Counted from the stretch's first letter, positions 27,014-36,658 are shown. The stretch is DNA of 64,000 nt from Natronobacterium gregoryi SP2 (GCF_000230715.2 NC_019792.1:2480001-2544000); one strand, 5' to 3'. Notes: generated by a model not told the origin, from the letters alone. Numbers and translations are program-made.

Positions 27014-27433
27014 ATGGTCGAGAAGCGCACCTGCGACTACACTGGCGAAGAAATCGAGCCCGGCACGGGCATCATGTACGTCCAAAACGACGGCTCCGTG
27101 CTCCACTTCGTCGACTCGAAAGCCGAGAAAAACTACAAGCTCGGCCGCGAGCCACGCGACCTCGAGTGGACCGAAGAAGGTCGCGCAGGCAAGGCTCCCA
27201 CAGAGACCGACGAGGAAGCCGAGCAAGACGAGGCCCTCGAGACCGAGGACGAAGCCGTCGACGAAGACGACGACTCCGAACCGACCGACGACGAGGACGC
27301 CGCGGAAGGCGAAGCCGACGCCGAGGAGGCCACCGAAAGCGAGTCCAACGGCGTCGCTGACGGCGCGGAAGACGACGAAGACGAACCGGACGCTGCCGCG
27401 GAAGCCGACGCCGAGGAGGACGAGAGCCAATGA
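27014..27433 (+). CDS. rpl24e: 50S ribosomal protein L24e with acidic C-terminal extension
   Basis: The first ~62 residues are a normal L24e, with a zinc-ribbon-like start [17 protein letters not shown] and [23 protein letters not shown]. One cysteine of the usual pairs is visible, so metal binding looks incomplete. The remaining ~75 residues are an unusual Glu/Asp/Ala/Thr-rich tail with no fold, making the protein 139 residues against about 60 in the family. The frame stays open and overlaps ndk by four bases, so the tail is not a sequencing artefact by this evidence. Confidence 0.93.
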   Translation: MVEKRTCDYTGEEIEPGTGIMYVQNDGSVLHFVDSKAEKNYKLGREPRDLEWTEEGRAGKAPTETDEEAEQDEALETEDEAVDEDDDSEPTDDEDAAEGEADAEEATESESNGVADGAEDDEDEPDAAAEADAEEDESQ

Positions 27434-27894
27434 GCGACCACGAACGTACCTTCGTGATGGTCAAGCCTGACGCCTTCGCACGCGGTCTCGTGGGCGAGGT
27501 CGTCTCCCGACTCGAGGACCGCGGGCTCAAACTCGTCGGTATCAAGGTCGAGAACATGCCCCGCGAACGGGCCGAAGAGCACTACGGCGAACACGAAGAC
27601 AAGCCGTTCTACGACGATCTCGTCGACTTTATCACCTCCGGCCCGGTCGTGCCGATGGTCTGGGAGGGCCAAGACGCCACCCGTCAGGTCCGCCAGATGA
27701 TCGGCGAGACCGACCCGCTCGAGGCCGATCCCGGCACGATCCGTGGCGACTATGCCCTGGATCTCGGCCGGAACGTCGTCCACGCGGCCGACCACGAAGA
27801 CGACGGTGCAAACGAACGCGAGATTGCGATCCACTTCGACGATGACGAACTGATCGACTACGATCAGCACGACGCCGAGTGGCTCTACGAGTAA
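27430..27894 (+). CDS. ndk: Nucleoside-diphosphate kinase
   Basis: This 154-residue enzyme moves the gamma phosphate between nucleoside triphosphates and diphosphates through a histidine intermediate. The N-terminal [17 protein letters not shown] and the active-site NVVHAAD (His118) are clear. The [10 protein letters not shown] segment is also conserved. It overlaps the acidic tail of L24e by four bases. Ribosomal neighbours suggest growth-linked expression. Confidence 0.96.
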   Translation: MSDHERTFVMVKPDAFARGLVGEVVSRLEDRGLKLVGIKVENMPRERAEEHYGEHEDKPFYDDLVDFITSGPVVPMVWEGQDATRQVRQMIGETDPLEADPGTIRGDYALDLGRNVVHAADHEDDGANEREIAIHFDDDELIDYDQHDAEWLYE

Positions 27895-28097
27895 CCGGTT
27901 CGTTTTCACACTTTTCGCCGGACTCTCGACTCCCTTCTTCGAGCCGCTGGTGTCGCCGCCGCGTTTAGGTCCGAGGACTGTAATATACAACTTATTTAGT
28001 TCGGGCCGCGCCTCAGATAGACGTAACACCTAATGTGTCGGCCACAGTAGAGGCTCGTGGTGGTTTCGAATGGTAACACACGGTAGGTGGTCCGGGG

Positions 28098-28490
28098 ATG
28101 CGTGAAGCCGAACGGAGGTCGACGGCGCTTACGGTGGGGTCTACGCCGTCGCTCGATTGCGTCTTCGACCTACTTTCGGATCGCCGTCGCCGGTATGCAC
28201 TGTACTACCTGCACGAACGGGACGATGGGGTTGCAACTATCGACGAACTCACGAACTACGTCGCGGCCCTCGAGGCGAGGGTGGATTCGGATTCCGAGAC
28301 GGGAACGGAGTCGGAGGGCGCCGAAGCCGACCGAAAACAACGGATTCGGACCGAACTACAGCACGTCCACCTGCCGAAGCTCGAGGAAGTAGGCGTCCTC
28401 GAACAGGATCAACGAAGCGAAACCGCTCGTTACTGGACGCAGCCGTCGATCGAGGAGTGGCTCGAGCACGCTCGCCACAAGGAGCTGTAG
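28098..28490 (+). CDS. DUF7344 winged-helix protein
   Basis: This 130-residue protein fits the haloarchaeal DUF7344 pattern: a helix reading DCVFDLLSDRRRRYALYYL near residue 20-38, then an acidic loop and HVHLPKLEEVGVLEQDQ, with aromatic residues at the end. The shape suggests a transcriptional regulator. No neighbour indicates a target. The 200 bases before it hold no gene, but an AT-rich stretch near 27982 may hold its promoter. Confidence 0.7.
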   Translation: MREAERRSTALTVGSTPSLDCVFDLLSDRRRRYALYYLHERDDGVATIDELTNYVAALEARVDSDSETGTESEGAEADRKQRIRTELQHVHLPKLEEVGVLEQDQRSETARYWTQPSIEEWLEHARHKEL

Positions 28491-28630
28491 CCGACTACTG
28501 CTGTTGGGTCCAAGAAACGAGCGACACGTCCGACTAGTAGTTCAAGGGCCAAAATATGGCGGGTGGTACCGTCTCCCACCTCAAGCCTTAACAGGTATGC
28601 TAGCGTTAAAAGAGCTACAGGTGTGTACAT

Positions 28631-29233
28631 ATGACTGACCACGAACTTCCACCACTTCCGTACGAGTACGACGCACTGGAGCCGGCCATCTCGGAGCAGG
28701 TCGTGACCTGGCACCACGACACCCACCACCAGGGGTACGTCGACGGTCTCAACAGCGCCGAAGCGGAACTCGCCGAGAACCGCGAATCCGGCGAGTTCGG
28801 CTCGACGCCCGGCGCACTCTCGAACGTCACCCACAACGGCTGTGGACACTACCTCCACACGCTGTTCTGGGAGAACATGTCGCCCGACGGCGGCGGCGAA
28901 CCCGAGGGAGAACTCGCCGACCGCATCGAGGAAGACTTCGGCTCCTACGAGGGCTGGAAAGGCGAGTTCGAGGCCGCAGCCGGCGCTGCCGGTGGCTGGG
29001 CACTGCTGGTCTACGACCCCGTCTCCAAGCAACTGCGCAACGTCGCCGTCGACAAGCACGACCAGGGTGCGCTCTGGGGCGCTCACCCAATCCTTGCGTG
29101 TGACGTCTGGGAACACTCGTACTACTACGACTACGGCCCGGACCGCGGGAGCTTCATCGAGGGCTTCTTCGACGTCGTCGACTGGGACAAAGTAGACGAA
29201 GAGTACCAGAAGTGTCTCGGCCACTTCGAGTAG
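28631..29233 (+). CDS. sod: Superoxide dismutase (Mn/Fe)
   Basis: This 200-residue Fe/Mn superoxide dismutase turns superoxide into oxygen and hydrogen peroxide. Metal-ligand regions are visible: the first histidine in VTWHHDTHHQGYV (about residue 27), the second in HYLHTLFWENM (about 77), and DVWEHSYYYDYG holding the last Asp and His ligands. Metal preference is not clear from sequence; haloarchaeal enzymes are typically manganese. An AT-rich box lies about 25-35 bases upstream. Confidence 0.95.
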   Translation: MTDHELPPLPYEYDALEPAISEQVVTWHHDTHHQGYVDGLNSAEAELAENRESGEFGSTPGALSNVTHNGCGHYLHTLFWENMSPDGGGEPEGELADRIEEDFGSYEGWKGEFEAAAGAAGGWALLVYDPVSKQLRNVAVDKHDQGALWGAHPILACDVWEHSYYYDYGPDRGSFIEGFFDVVDWDKVDEEYQKCLGHFE

Positions 29234-29422
29234 GCGACGACCGGTAACTCTCGTATTTTTCGACGCGACACCGACGAGCCGTGCGTTCGGTCGGTGACCG
29301 CTCGAGACGACTGACACGTTCCTGTCGGCGGTCGCTCTAACCGCCAGTGCCCCGGGAGAGACAACGAAAGCACAGCGGCCGGGACCGGTGCGGTCTTGAG
29401 GGACGACCCGGTACTAGCGTCT

Positions 29423-29689
29423 ATGCCAGTACCGAAGTCCGAGTTCGGCACGCTCCCACCGTGTGATTTCTACACCCCCGAGGAACTGCTCGAGGAAGAC
29501 CAGATGTACACCGTCTACGAAATCGCTCGTCTACTCCAGGGACTCGAACCCGACGCGGAGATTGAAGCCGAAACCGAGGACATCCTGCTCGACTGGGCGA
29601 TCCCGTGGATCATGGTCAACGCCGACGATCTCGTCGTCGCAGAACCGCGAACCGACGACGAACCGGGCTACTACGGACTCGCAGCGTAA
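29423..29689 (+). CDS. Conserved haloarchaeal hypothetical (DUF5827-like)
   Basis: This 88-residue acidic protein starts MPVPKSEFGTLPPCDFYTPE and contains EDQMYTVYEIARLLQGLEP. I believe this matches the haloarchaeal DUF5827 family, from memory. I chose the ATG at 29423 because the 9 codons before it have no homologue pattern. It ends three bases before the P-loop gene at 29693, so the two are probably co-transcribed. Function unknown. Confidence 0.65.
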   Translation: MPVPKSEFGTLPPCDFYTPEELLEEDQMYTVYEIARLLQGLEPDAEIEAETEDILLDWAIPWIMVNADDLVVAEPRTDDEPGYYGLAA

Positions 29690-29692
29690 CGC

Positions 29693-30550
29693 ATGCTGTT
29701 GCTCGTCGTCGGTACCGACCGCGTCGACGCCGGAAAGACAACCTTCTCCGTCGGGTTGCTTGAGCGAACCGGTGGGGCCGGCTACAAGCCGCGTGCGGGC
29801 AACGACTACTGGTTTGATCACGACGACTGCCAGCGTGCGCTCGCTGACGGCCGTCTCTACGGTACAGACGCTGTCAGACTCACGGCTGCCGACGAGCGTG
29901 GCCGAACACCCGAAGCACTCAACCCAGTCCATCGGCTGTGGCGTCCGGCTCCCGGCAGTGAAACCGGAAACGGACTGTTGGGCCGTAGAGACCGAGAGTT
30001 CCTGATCGACCGGATCAGTCGACCCGGCGAAGGCGAGACCTACGTCCGGAATGCAACCGCTACAGTACCCGACCCGATCGTCGAGGCACTCCCGCTCGAG
30101 GACGCCATCCCCGTCGAGACCGTCGACGAACTCAACGAGGTCGCGTCCACTCACCACGTCCCAGCGTTCGAGTCTCTCACCAGGGAGATCGAAGACAGCG
30201 AAATCGCGGTCGTCGAATCCTACAGCGACATCGCACAACCGCTCACCTCGCTCGACCCTGCCACCGTCACCGCCGTCGCGGCCGTCCGACCCGGCCGCGC
30301 GACCGTCTACCGCGGCGACCGATACTGCCGTGCCTGCGAAATCGCAAGCTCGAGCCCACGAGACGGCACACTCGAGAAACGGGTCTCCGCCGTCCTCGAC
30401 TATCTCGATCCAGTCGAGCGCGTCTCGCTGCCGCCGCTGGAAACCGACGAGCGGAGTGATCCGGCAGTCATTGCGGACGCCTACGAGGACGCATACGACG
30501 CGTTGCTCGCCGCTGTGGCGGCCCCCGGCTCGGAACCACCTCAGGCCTGA
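29693..30550 (+). CDS. P-loop ATPase-like protein
   Basis: This 285-residue protein begins with a deviant Walker A, VGTDRVDAGKTTFSVGL (about residues 6-22), as in dethiobiotin synthetase and related SIMIBI NTPases. It is followed by a histidine-rich region (HDDCQR) and an acidic linker. The C-terminal half contains AVVESYSDIA and an EKRVSAVLDYLDPVERV helix. I do not assign a substrate. Its last 10 bases overlap the 3' end of the convergent MBL gene, so the two share a terminator region. Confidence 0.6.
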   Translation: MLLLVVGTDRVDAGKTTFSVGLLERTGGAGYKPRAGNDYWFDHDDCQRALADGRLYGTDAVRLTAADERGRTPEALNPVHRLWRPAPGSETGNGLLGRRDREFLIDRISRPGEGETYVRNATATVPDPIVEALPLEDAIPVETVDELNEVASTHHVPAFESLTREIEDSEIAVVESYSDIAQPLTSLDPATVTAVAAVRPGRATVYRGDRYCRACEIASSSPRDGTLEKRVSAVLDYLDPVERVSLPPLETDERSDPAVIADAYEDAYDALLAAVAAPGSEPPQA

Positions 30551-31119
30551 CGCGCCATCCGAGAGGCAAGCTCGACGTGATCGTATGGCTCGGTGTTCAC
30601 ACTCGGGCCGTGCCCCGTGTGCATCTCCCCGAGACGCTCGTCGACCCACTCGAGGACGCGATCGATGCTCTCGACGAGCGTTTGCCTGTCACCCTCCTCG
30701 AGATCCGTCCGTCCGAAACTCCCGTTCTGGAAGACGAGATCGCCGGCAAAGAGGACGCCCGCATCCGCCGAGTAAAAACAGAGGTGATCGTCCTTGTGGC
30801 CGGGCGTGTGGAGCGCGACGTACTCGTGATCACCGAGACGGACGCTCTCTTCGTCTTCGATTTCGTGATCGACGCCGTCGATCGAGCCGTCGTACCCCCA
30901 CGCATCGACACCAAAAGCCTCTTTGACCGCCTCGAGATTGCCGACGTGATCACGGTGCGTGTGAGTGAGAACGACGGCATCGAGATCGGCGACACGAGAG
31001 TCGATCGCGTCGACGACGTCGAAGTTCGCCCCAGGATCGACGACGACGGTCCGCTCGCCAGTGACCAGAAAGACGTTGCTCGTGAAGGCCTGAACGCCCT
31101 GTGCGAGGTTCGCTATCAT
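30541..31119 (-). CDS. Metallo-beta-lactamase fold hydrolase
   Basis: This 192-residue protein counted from the ATG at 31119 (MIANLAQGVQ) has the HTHRDH zinc motif at residues 53-58. It also has the second-metal segment HTPGHKDDHLCF and the final ligand pattern of glyoxalase-II-like enzymes (FAGDLVFQNGSFGRTD). Substrate unknown; thioester hydrolysis is the usual activity in the group. An in-frame start further upstream exists but lacks homologous sequence. Confidence 0.8.
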   Translation of the reverse strand: MIANLAQGVQAFTSNVFLVTGERTVVVDPGANFDVVDAIDSRVADLDAVVLTHTHRDHVGNLEAVKEAFGVDAWGYDGSIDGVDHEIEDEESVRLGDHEYVALHTPGHKDDHLCFYSADAGVLFAGDLVFQNGSFGRTDLEEGDRQTLVESIDRVLEWVDERLGEMHTGHGPSVNTEPYDHVELASRMARQA

Positions 31120-31313
31120 GACTGTGGCTACGGTCGCGCCCGATTTGTGCGTGTCGACACGACACGGCCGAGCCACTCACACCCGCCACCACCGCCGTCG
31201 TCCAGCAGGCCCGGAGCCGAACCCGACGACTGCAGGCCAATCCCACGGCCCACGCCGGCCACATCCCCGTGTATTCACAAGCATTTTTAGCTACGGCACG
31301 TAGTGGGAAACCA

Positions 31314-32576
31314 ATGAACCGGTCGGTCTTCGTCGGGCTACTCGCATGTGCTATCTTCGTCGTGATCGTCGCTCTTCCCGGCTCGGCGATAGCCGTAGAG
31401 AGCGGGCTCGGGGACCGCGGCGTCGTATCCGATACGGACACACGACAAGACGCCGAAACCAGCCTGCACTCGAGCACCGCCGAACGAACCAGCCAACCCA
31501 GCGTCAACTCCCGTGACTTCGATACGACGACCTTCGACATCACCATCCACACGAACGGAACTGCAACCTGGACGTTCCGATACGAACAGCGTTTCGCCAG
31601 CGACGAGGACGAACAGCGTGAAAACTTCGAAGCGTTCGCAGAACAGTTCGAGGCCAACGCCGACGAGACCGAACTCTTCGATCGCTTCCAACTCCAGGTC
31701 GAATCGATGGCCGACATCAGTGCCGAAGCCACCGACCGAGAGATGGAGGCGACGAACTTCAACCGATCCGCCCGGATAGAAGGACAACTCAACCCCGTCG
31801 GCGTCGTCGAAATGTCGTTTACCTGGCACGGGTTCGCTGCCGTCGACGACGACCAGAACCGACTGACCGTCGGCGACGTCTTCCAGGGCATCTACATCAC
31901 CGAAGAACAGACGATAATCGTCGACCCCGGCGATGAACTCACGTTCCAATCCGCCGACCCCGATCCACAGTACGCCGGCACCTCCCTCGAGGACGCACCC
32001 ACCATCCGCTGGAGCGGCGAACGAGAGTTCATCGAGGGACATCCACGGATCGTCCTCGAACCCGACGACGGCAAAGATAGCGGAGTCGGCAACGCCAACT
32101 CCATGTTGTCTGACATCGACAGCAGTGACACACCGTGGACAGCCCTCATCGCAATCGGTGGCTTACTGGTGCTCGGAGCGACAAGCCTGGCAATCTGGTA
32201 CCGCCGCCGAAGTCACGAGACGACCACCACAGACACCGAATCGGCAACCACCACTACTGATCAAGCACCACCCCACTCCCCCCCATCGTCTGCCGCAAGC
32301 CCCAGTATCCGCACCGACGAACAGCCAGCGGACCCACTTGACGACGAACTCCTCAGCGACGAAGACCGCGTCGTCAAACTCATTCGCGAAAACGGCGGCC
32401 GCATGAAACAAGTCAACATCGTCGAGGAGACCGGCTGGTCGAAATCCAAAGTCAGCATGCTCCTCTCGGACATGGAAGACGAAGGCACCATCAGCAAACT
32501 CCGCGTCGGCCGCGAGAACATCATCAGCCTCGAAGGATTCGAACCCGAGGCGACGAAGTCGCCATTCGACGAGTAA
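31314..32576 (+). CDS. Membrane-anchored HTH regulator (DUF7343/DUF7345-like)
   Basis: This 420-residue protein starts with a signal-anchor (about residues 5-27) and a long beta-rich extracellular part. A membrane helix lies near residue 277-298, followed by a Thr/Pro/Ser-rich linker. The C-terminus is a winged helix (about 360-405, VKLIRENGGRMKQVNIVEET and then GWSKSKVSMLLSDME). The layout fits one-component membrane regulators of haloarchaea in which an outside sensor drives a DNA-binding tail. The ATG at 31314 sits 25 bases after an AT-rich box, suggesting a leaderless message. Confidence 0.8.
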   Translation: MNRSVFVGLLACAIFVVIVALPGSAIAVESGLGDRGVVSDTDTRQDAETSLHSSTAERTSQPSVNSRDFDTTTFDITIHTNGTATWTFRYEQRFASDEDEQRENFEAFAEQFEANADETELFDRFQLQVESMADISAEATDREMEATNFNRSARIEGQLNPVGVVEMSFTWHGFAAVDDDQNRLTVGDVFQGIYITEEQTIIVDPGDELTFQSADPDPQYAGTSLEDAPTIRWSGEREFIEGHPRIVLEPDDGKDSGVGNANSMLSDIDSSDTPWTALIAIGGLLVLGATSLAIWYRRRSHETTTTDTESATTTTDQAPPHSPPSSAASPSIRTDEQPADPLDDELLSDEDRVVKLIRENGGRMKQVNIVEETGWSKSKVSMLLSDMEDEGTISKLRVGRENIISLEGFEPEATKSPFDE

Positions 32577-32663
32577 TCGTCCCGTGGCACCCCGAATCAC
32601 CCCCAGTTCGAAACGGAATGCTTAAACATCGTACCACGTTACGGTAAGACGCAGACGAAGCCC

Positions 32664-32738
32664 GCTCCGATAGTGTAGTCCGGCCAATCATATTGCCCTC
32701 TCGAGGCAATGACCAGGGTTCGAATCCCTGTCGGAGCA
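32664..32738 (+). tRNA. tRNA-Glu(CTC), target of island integration
   Basis: Acceptor GCTCCGA (32664-32670) pairs with TCGGAGC (32731-32737), with discriminator A at 32738. The anticodon arm TTGCC-CTCTCGA-GGCAA gives anticodon CTC. The T arm is CAGGG-TTCGAAT-CCCTG. Bases 32693-32738 are repeated at 57478-57523, so this gene is the left boundary of an integrated element and its 3' end is supplied by one copy of the att core. Confidence 0.97.
32693..32738 (+). other. attL core inside tRNA-Glu
   Basis: This is the 46-base 3' part of tRNA-Glu, from the anticodon stem to the discriminator. It is identical to 57478-57523 except for two bases that pair with each other in the T stem (A here against G there, and T here against C there). 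The tRNA stays functional, as expected for the att copy that replaces the host 3' end. Confidence 0.9.
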
Positions 32739-32792
32739 TTCTCCTGTTTCCAGCCATCTAACGGCTGTTTTGGAAGACAGTTGACCTTCCCT

Positions 32793-32810
32793 ATTGCCCT
32801 TAGGGGCAAT
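32793..32810 (+). terminator. Perfect 7-bp hairpin just inside the island
   Basis: ATTGCCC (32793-32799), a 4-base loop (TTAG) and GGGCAAT (32804-32810) form a perfect hairpin 55 bases after the tRNA end. It resembles the tRNA anticodon stem sequence TTGCCC. It could end transcription from the tRNA gene or be an arm-type site for the integrase; nothing tells these apart. Confidence 0.4.
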
Positions 32811-33072
32811 CGAGATTCATCGTAAATGTAGGAGCCATTTGCTGTCTCAAAAACATCATATATGTTTAATGACCCGCTACTCGACCGGAACTGGAACACG
32901 GCAGATTTGGTAGCGTATTCCACTCCAGTCGTCTGTAGCTTCCCTCTTCCCCATTTCCTTACTGTAGCCTCGATAGCGACATGGGAGGATTGTCAGTACG
33001 TATCGCCCGCTTCCGGCCCGTCACGAGGACACGCCTCCGCACGTATCCGACGACCCCAGGGAGTGCGCTAAG

Positions 33073-33582
33073 ATGTACTACGAGCCGTACTGCCGGTGCT
33101 GCCCCGTCGAGGACATCAATTTCAATTTCGCTAACGGCTGGGAGGAGAAAGACCTCGTCGTCCACCACAAGAACGCCGACCCGACCGACAACCACCCACG
33201 CAACCTCCTCGTCGTCTGCCGCGAATGTCACGGCAAGATACACGGCGGCAGCGGCACCCACTCCCACAAGCGGTACTGGAAACAGCTGCCCGAGGAATCG
33301 CGGACCGGAACCGCGATGCGGACCGTCAAGCGCGAGGTCGTGTTCGACCAGGCCCGGACGTGTGATGCGGCGCGCCGCCGGGTGAACGAGCGACGCGAGG
33401 AACTCGGCCTGAACCACCTCGAAAACCCGGAGTTCGAACGCCGCGTCTACGACCTTGTGAAGCGCCACCTCGACGGGGACCTCCGCGGCGACTGTACCCT
33501 CTGTGCCATCCGCGTCTCCAACAGCGTGACCGTTGAGCCCGGGGACGGGCACGGCCGCACCCGCATCCGAATCTCCACGTGA
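33073..33582 (+). CDS. HNH endonuclease domain protein
   Basis: This 169-residue protein has a zinc-binding frame (CRCC at residues 7-10, then CRECHGKIH with C49 and C52) around the HNH core LVVHHKNADPTDNHPRNLLVVC (residues 28-49). It shows the histidine pair at 31-32, N44 and the final H57. HNH proteins cut DNA in restriction, homing or viral packaging. Here it is the first island gene, next to the att site and DISARM, so it may belong to defence or transfer. Another stretch with two cysteines (CTLCAIR) near the C-terminus may bind a second metal. Confidence 0.8.
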   Translation: MYYEPYCRCCPVEDINFNFANGWEEKDLVVHHKNADPTDNHPRNLLVVCRECHGKIHGGSGTHSHKRYWKQLPEESRTGTAMRTVKREVVFDQARTCDAARRRVNERREELGLNHLENPEFERRVYDLVKRHLDGDLRGDCTLCAIRVSNSVTVEPGDGHGRTRIRIST

Positions 33583-33676
33583 CGATGCCTGTCTGTGCCC
33601 CTAGCGTCGACAGTGCCGTTAGTTGAAATGGGGGCGTTAAAAAGTCCCCATCCTCAACGAGCGAGTGACCTTCGCG

Positions 33677-34534
33677 TCAGACGCGGATGAACTGCCCGGA
33701 GTCGCAGACCACTTGGTGGAGTAACTCGGACTCTTGAAGAGCGTCTACGAGCGCAGCGAACCGCTCTGTGGTGCGGTCGCGGAATATTACGCCGAGTTCG
33801 AGGTTGTCGCCGAGCCCTTTGTGCGTGATGTTGGCGGTGCCAAGGTATGCCGTGTGGTTATCCGCGAGGACAAGTTTGGCGTGGAACGTCGTCCACGTCT
33901 CGTCATCGATGTACTCATAGCAGGTCGTGTAGTTGCCGAGATAACGGTCTTCCAGCACCTCGGTAACGAATTTGCGGTTGTACTCACCGTCATCGCCACC
34001 GTAGGTTAGATAGCGCGTGATGACCGTCACATCGGCCCCGTTGTCGGTCGCAGTATGCAGCGCGGGACGCAGCCGCCGGTAGGCGCGCTCGCTGAGGAAC
34101 GGGCTCATCAGCACGAGGTTGTCCTCCGCCGACCGGATGAGCGACAGCATGTTGTCGTGGAGTGCCTTGAACATCGACTGGTCAAGCGCGCGGTCGTCGT
34201 ACGGGATGGTAGCGACCACGGTGTTCTCAGGCGGTGCGTCCTCGGTGGCGAGCAGGCGGGCGGCTCCGAACACGAGGTGGAGTGCGCGGTCGTCGAGGTG
34301 GTCGTCGGTGAGGATGCCCTCGGTCTCCAGCCGCAGGATGACGATTTGCGCCTCCTGTTCGGTGAGCGCGCAGGGGCTCAGGTTGCGGAGAGCCTCGATG
34401 GAGATGTCGCGCGGCGCGTGATGGAGGTATTCGAGCGTGGCGCAAACGCCGTCGAGATGCTCTACTGGCACCGTCTCCGCGAGCGCGTCCGCCGTGGCGT
34501 AGAGCGTATCCGGGGTGAGGTCTGAATTGGGCAT
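33677..34534 (-). CDS. drmC: DISARM phospholipase D-like protein DrmC
   Basis: This 285-residue protein is the last gene of the DISARM operon. An N-terminal helical part (about 1-110) precedes one PLD domain with a single HKD motif: His218, Lys220 and Asp225 in FHAKLVLAD, then GTANITHKG. PLD enzymes with one HKD usually dimerise to form the active site. In DISARM, DrmC is part of the core set; its nuclease role is inferred from the fold. It lies 51 bases after drmB. Confidence 0.88.
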   Translation of the reverse strand: MPNSDLTPDTLYATADALAETVPVEHLDGVCATLEYLHHAPRDISIEALRNLSPCALTEQEAQIVILRLETEGILTDDHLDDRALHLVFGAARLLATEDAPPENTVVATIPYDDRALDQSMFKALHDNMLSLIRSAEDNLVLMSPFLSERAYRRLRPALHTATDNGADVTVITRYLTYGGDDGEYNRKFVTEVLEDRYLGNYTTCYEYIDDETWTTFHAKLVLADNHTAYLGTANITHKGLGDNLELGVIFRDRTTERFAALVDALQESELLHQVVCDSGQFIRV

Positions 34535-34585
34535 AGCGTCAGGGTGTAAGGACGCCCGTGGTCGGACGTCAGGGCGCGTAACCGG

Positions 34586-36658
34586 TTAGATGTCGCGGTA
34601 GCCAATGAGGTCGTCGCGCGGCGCGTCGGCGTCGTGCGAGCGGAACCCGTCGAACGGGCCGCCGTAGAACGTGGCGCGTCCAAGATTGTGGTTGGCGTTC
34701 TCCGTGGAGATAGCGGCGAGGTACAGGCAGTCCTCGCACGCCCCGTTCTCGTCGTGCATACACACAGGGTCGTACGAGCAGTCGTTGAGTTCGTCGAGGT
34801 GATTCACGAAGTCGTCGAACTGCTCCTCGAACAGCGTCCACAGCGAGCCGAGCGTGAAGTCGGTGTCAGGCCGCTTGTAGATGATGAACGTCATTGAGTG
34901 CGGCAGCAGCCGCTCGACCAGCGACTCGCGCTGGTGGCCTGCGAGCGCGCCCATCGCGTTGATAAACAGGTGGGCGGTGGTGTTCAGCAGCGTGTAGCAG
35001 TGCCGCGAGATTGCCTCCGTGGAGTTCTGGATGCCGTGGTCCGGGAGCGACTCGTAGCGGCTGGGCTCGTCGATGTGGGTGAGGAACCAGCGGCGCACGT
35101 CCTCGGGGTCGCTCATGTCTGGGCGTTCGTCGGGCGTGATAACCTCGTTCGCTTCAAGCCAGTCGAGGACGGCCTCCTTGTCGAGTTTGACCATCACGGC
35201 CTCGGCGTCGTTGGTCTGGACGTAGAGTTGGGGCTCGGCGTCGTCGCCGCGCTTGAATAGGTTGAGTTGAATAGGGCGGTCGAGGCCGTCCTCGTCCGCG
35301 TCGTCGTTCGCTCCTTCACCGTCGGTGGCCCCCTCCTCGCCGAGGCGTCCGGCTTCCTCCGTATCCACTTCGGCGGGGTCGCGCTGCTCTCCCGGCGGCT
35401 CGGGCGCGTGGCGGGTGTAGCCGTAGGTAACGGTGGTGATGGGGAAGTTCTTAATGAGCCGCATCTCGTCAAAGTTCAGTGACTTGCGGAGGTTGTTGTA
35501 CTTCTTGACGACCGAGAGGTCGAGGTGGGTATCGGTCGCACCGTTGTCCACCATCTCCTGATACGACGTGGCCTTGATGCCGCCCTGGGGCTCGTAATCA
35601 GGGTGGGTGATGCTGAGGTGTTCGTATACGCTCTCAGCGAGGTCCGTCTCGTCGCCGTCATACTGGTTGTGGAGCCAGCGGCTGGTCTCGCGGCGGTGTT
35701 CCTGCACGTCGATGCCGAGTTCCTCGCGGGCGTCCTCCATCGCCTCGTCAGCCTCGTCTTCGTCGGCGGAGAGTAGGCCCGCGCCGGATTCGGTCTGCAA
35801 GATTTCGTCGGCCTTGCGGCGAATCTGTTGGTCGCTCGGCCCGGTGTTGTCCGTGCCACGCAGGTAGTCGCTGACAATGCGGCCCCGGTAGTGGTCGCTC
35901 TCGTGGAGGTCGTCGAGTTCGGGGCGGACGTTGATGAGGTTGTAGACCTGTGGGTAGAACGCGCGGGAGGCGGTATGGTTAATGATGTCCATTTCCTCGT
36001 TATCGCAGTCCCCACGTGGGCAGCGCGTGCCAACGGCGAAGAACGGGATTGTGTTGCGCGACCCGCCGCTGCCCTCCGTACAATCGGAGTCGGCGCACTG
36101 GAAGTACCAGTTGGCCATCTGGGTGGTCTCGCGGTGGAGTTCCATCCCTACGTCGCAGCAGTCGGGCACGTAGAGTTCGTTGATGCCCCCGCACTCGCAG
36201 ATGCCGACGAACGGAAGCTGGTCGCGGTCGGACAGCTTCGCGCCACAGTTCTTGCAGCGGGTGTAGTCGGTGCCGTCAACGTTCTCGTCGGCAGTGGGCT
36301 CGATGTCGTCGTCCCGGGTGAACGTTGTGATGGAGTCGCAGCGTTCGCACTCGAATGTACGGGGATAGAGGTGATAGCCCGCGCCGTTGGGGACGACGAG
36401 TTCGGTTACGGAGTACGAGAGGTCGTCACGAATCGACTCCGCGTTCGGCCATTTGGAGATGCGCCGGTGGATGCGGTTAATAAGGTAGTTCTTCGGCACG
36501 CCGGGGTCCACGTCGCGGCCTCGGTCATCCTGCTCGTGGTACAGCGTCATAATCCGCCCGCTGATGTTGCAGTGGGCGTGGTTGAACGTGTTGTAGGGCA
36601 GGAATTCGTAGATGAACTTCGACTGCCGGCGTGTCATCTTCTTCGGCCCGCTGCTCAT
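34586..36658 (-). CDS. drmB: DISARM protein DrmB (DUF1998)
   Basis: This 690-residue protein is core to DISARM. Several cysteine pairs suggest multiple zinc ribbons: CERC near residue 101, CKNC near 137, CECGG near 154, then CADSDC and CPRGDC near 190-220. The DUF1998 region lies in the C-terminal third and ends with a CMHDENGACEDC cluster. A strong Shine-Dalgarno sequence (GGAGGT) lies eight bases before the ATG, inside a tiny ORF that ends on the ATGA of this gene. DrmB is known to pair with DrmA in loading onto unmethylated DNA. Confidence 0.92.
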   Translation of the reverse strand: MSSGPKKMTRRQSKFIYEFLPYNTFNHAHCNISGRIMTLYHEQDDRGRDVDPGVPKNYLINRIHRRISKWPNAESIRDDLSYSVTELVVPNGAGYHLYPRTFECERCDSITTFTRDDDIEPTADENVDGTDYTRCKNCGAKLSDRDQLPFVGICECGGINELYVPDCCDVGMELHRETTQMANWYFQCADSDCTEGSGGSRNTIPFFAVGTRCPRGDCDNEEMDIINHTASRAFYPQVYNLINVRPELDDLHESDHYRGRIVSDYLRGTDNTGPSDQQIRRKADEILQTESGAGLLSADEDEADEAMEDAREELGIDVQEHRRETSRWLHNQYDGDETDLAESVYEHLSITHPDYEPQGGIKATSYQEMVDNGATDTHLDLSVVKKYNNLRKSLNFDEMRLIKNFPITTVTYGYTRHAPEPPGEQRDPAEVDTEEAGRLGEEGATDGEGANDDADEDGLDRPIQLNLFKRGDDAEPQLYVQTNDAEAVMVKLDKEAVLDWLEANEVITPDERPDMSDPEDVRRWFLTHIDEPSRYESLPDHGIQNSTEAISRHCYTLLNTTAHLFINAMGALAGHQRESLVERLLPHSMTFIIYKRPDTDFTLGSLWTLFEEQFDDFVNHLDELNDCSYDPVCMHDENGACEDCLYLAAISTENANHNLGRATFYGGPFDGFRSHDADAPRDDLIGYRDI

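Noticed and set aside
29531-30649. 372-residue minus-strand frame
   Set aside because: Antisense to the DUF5827-like and P-loop genes and overlaps the MBL gene; no motif.
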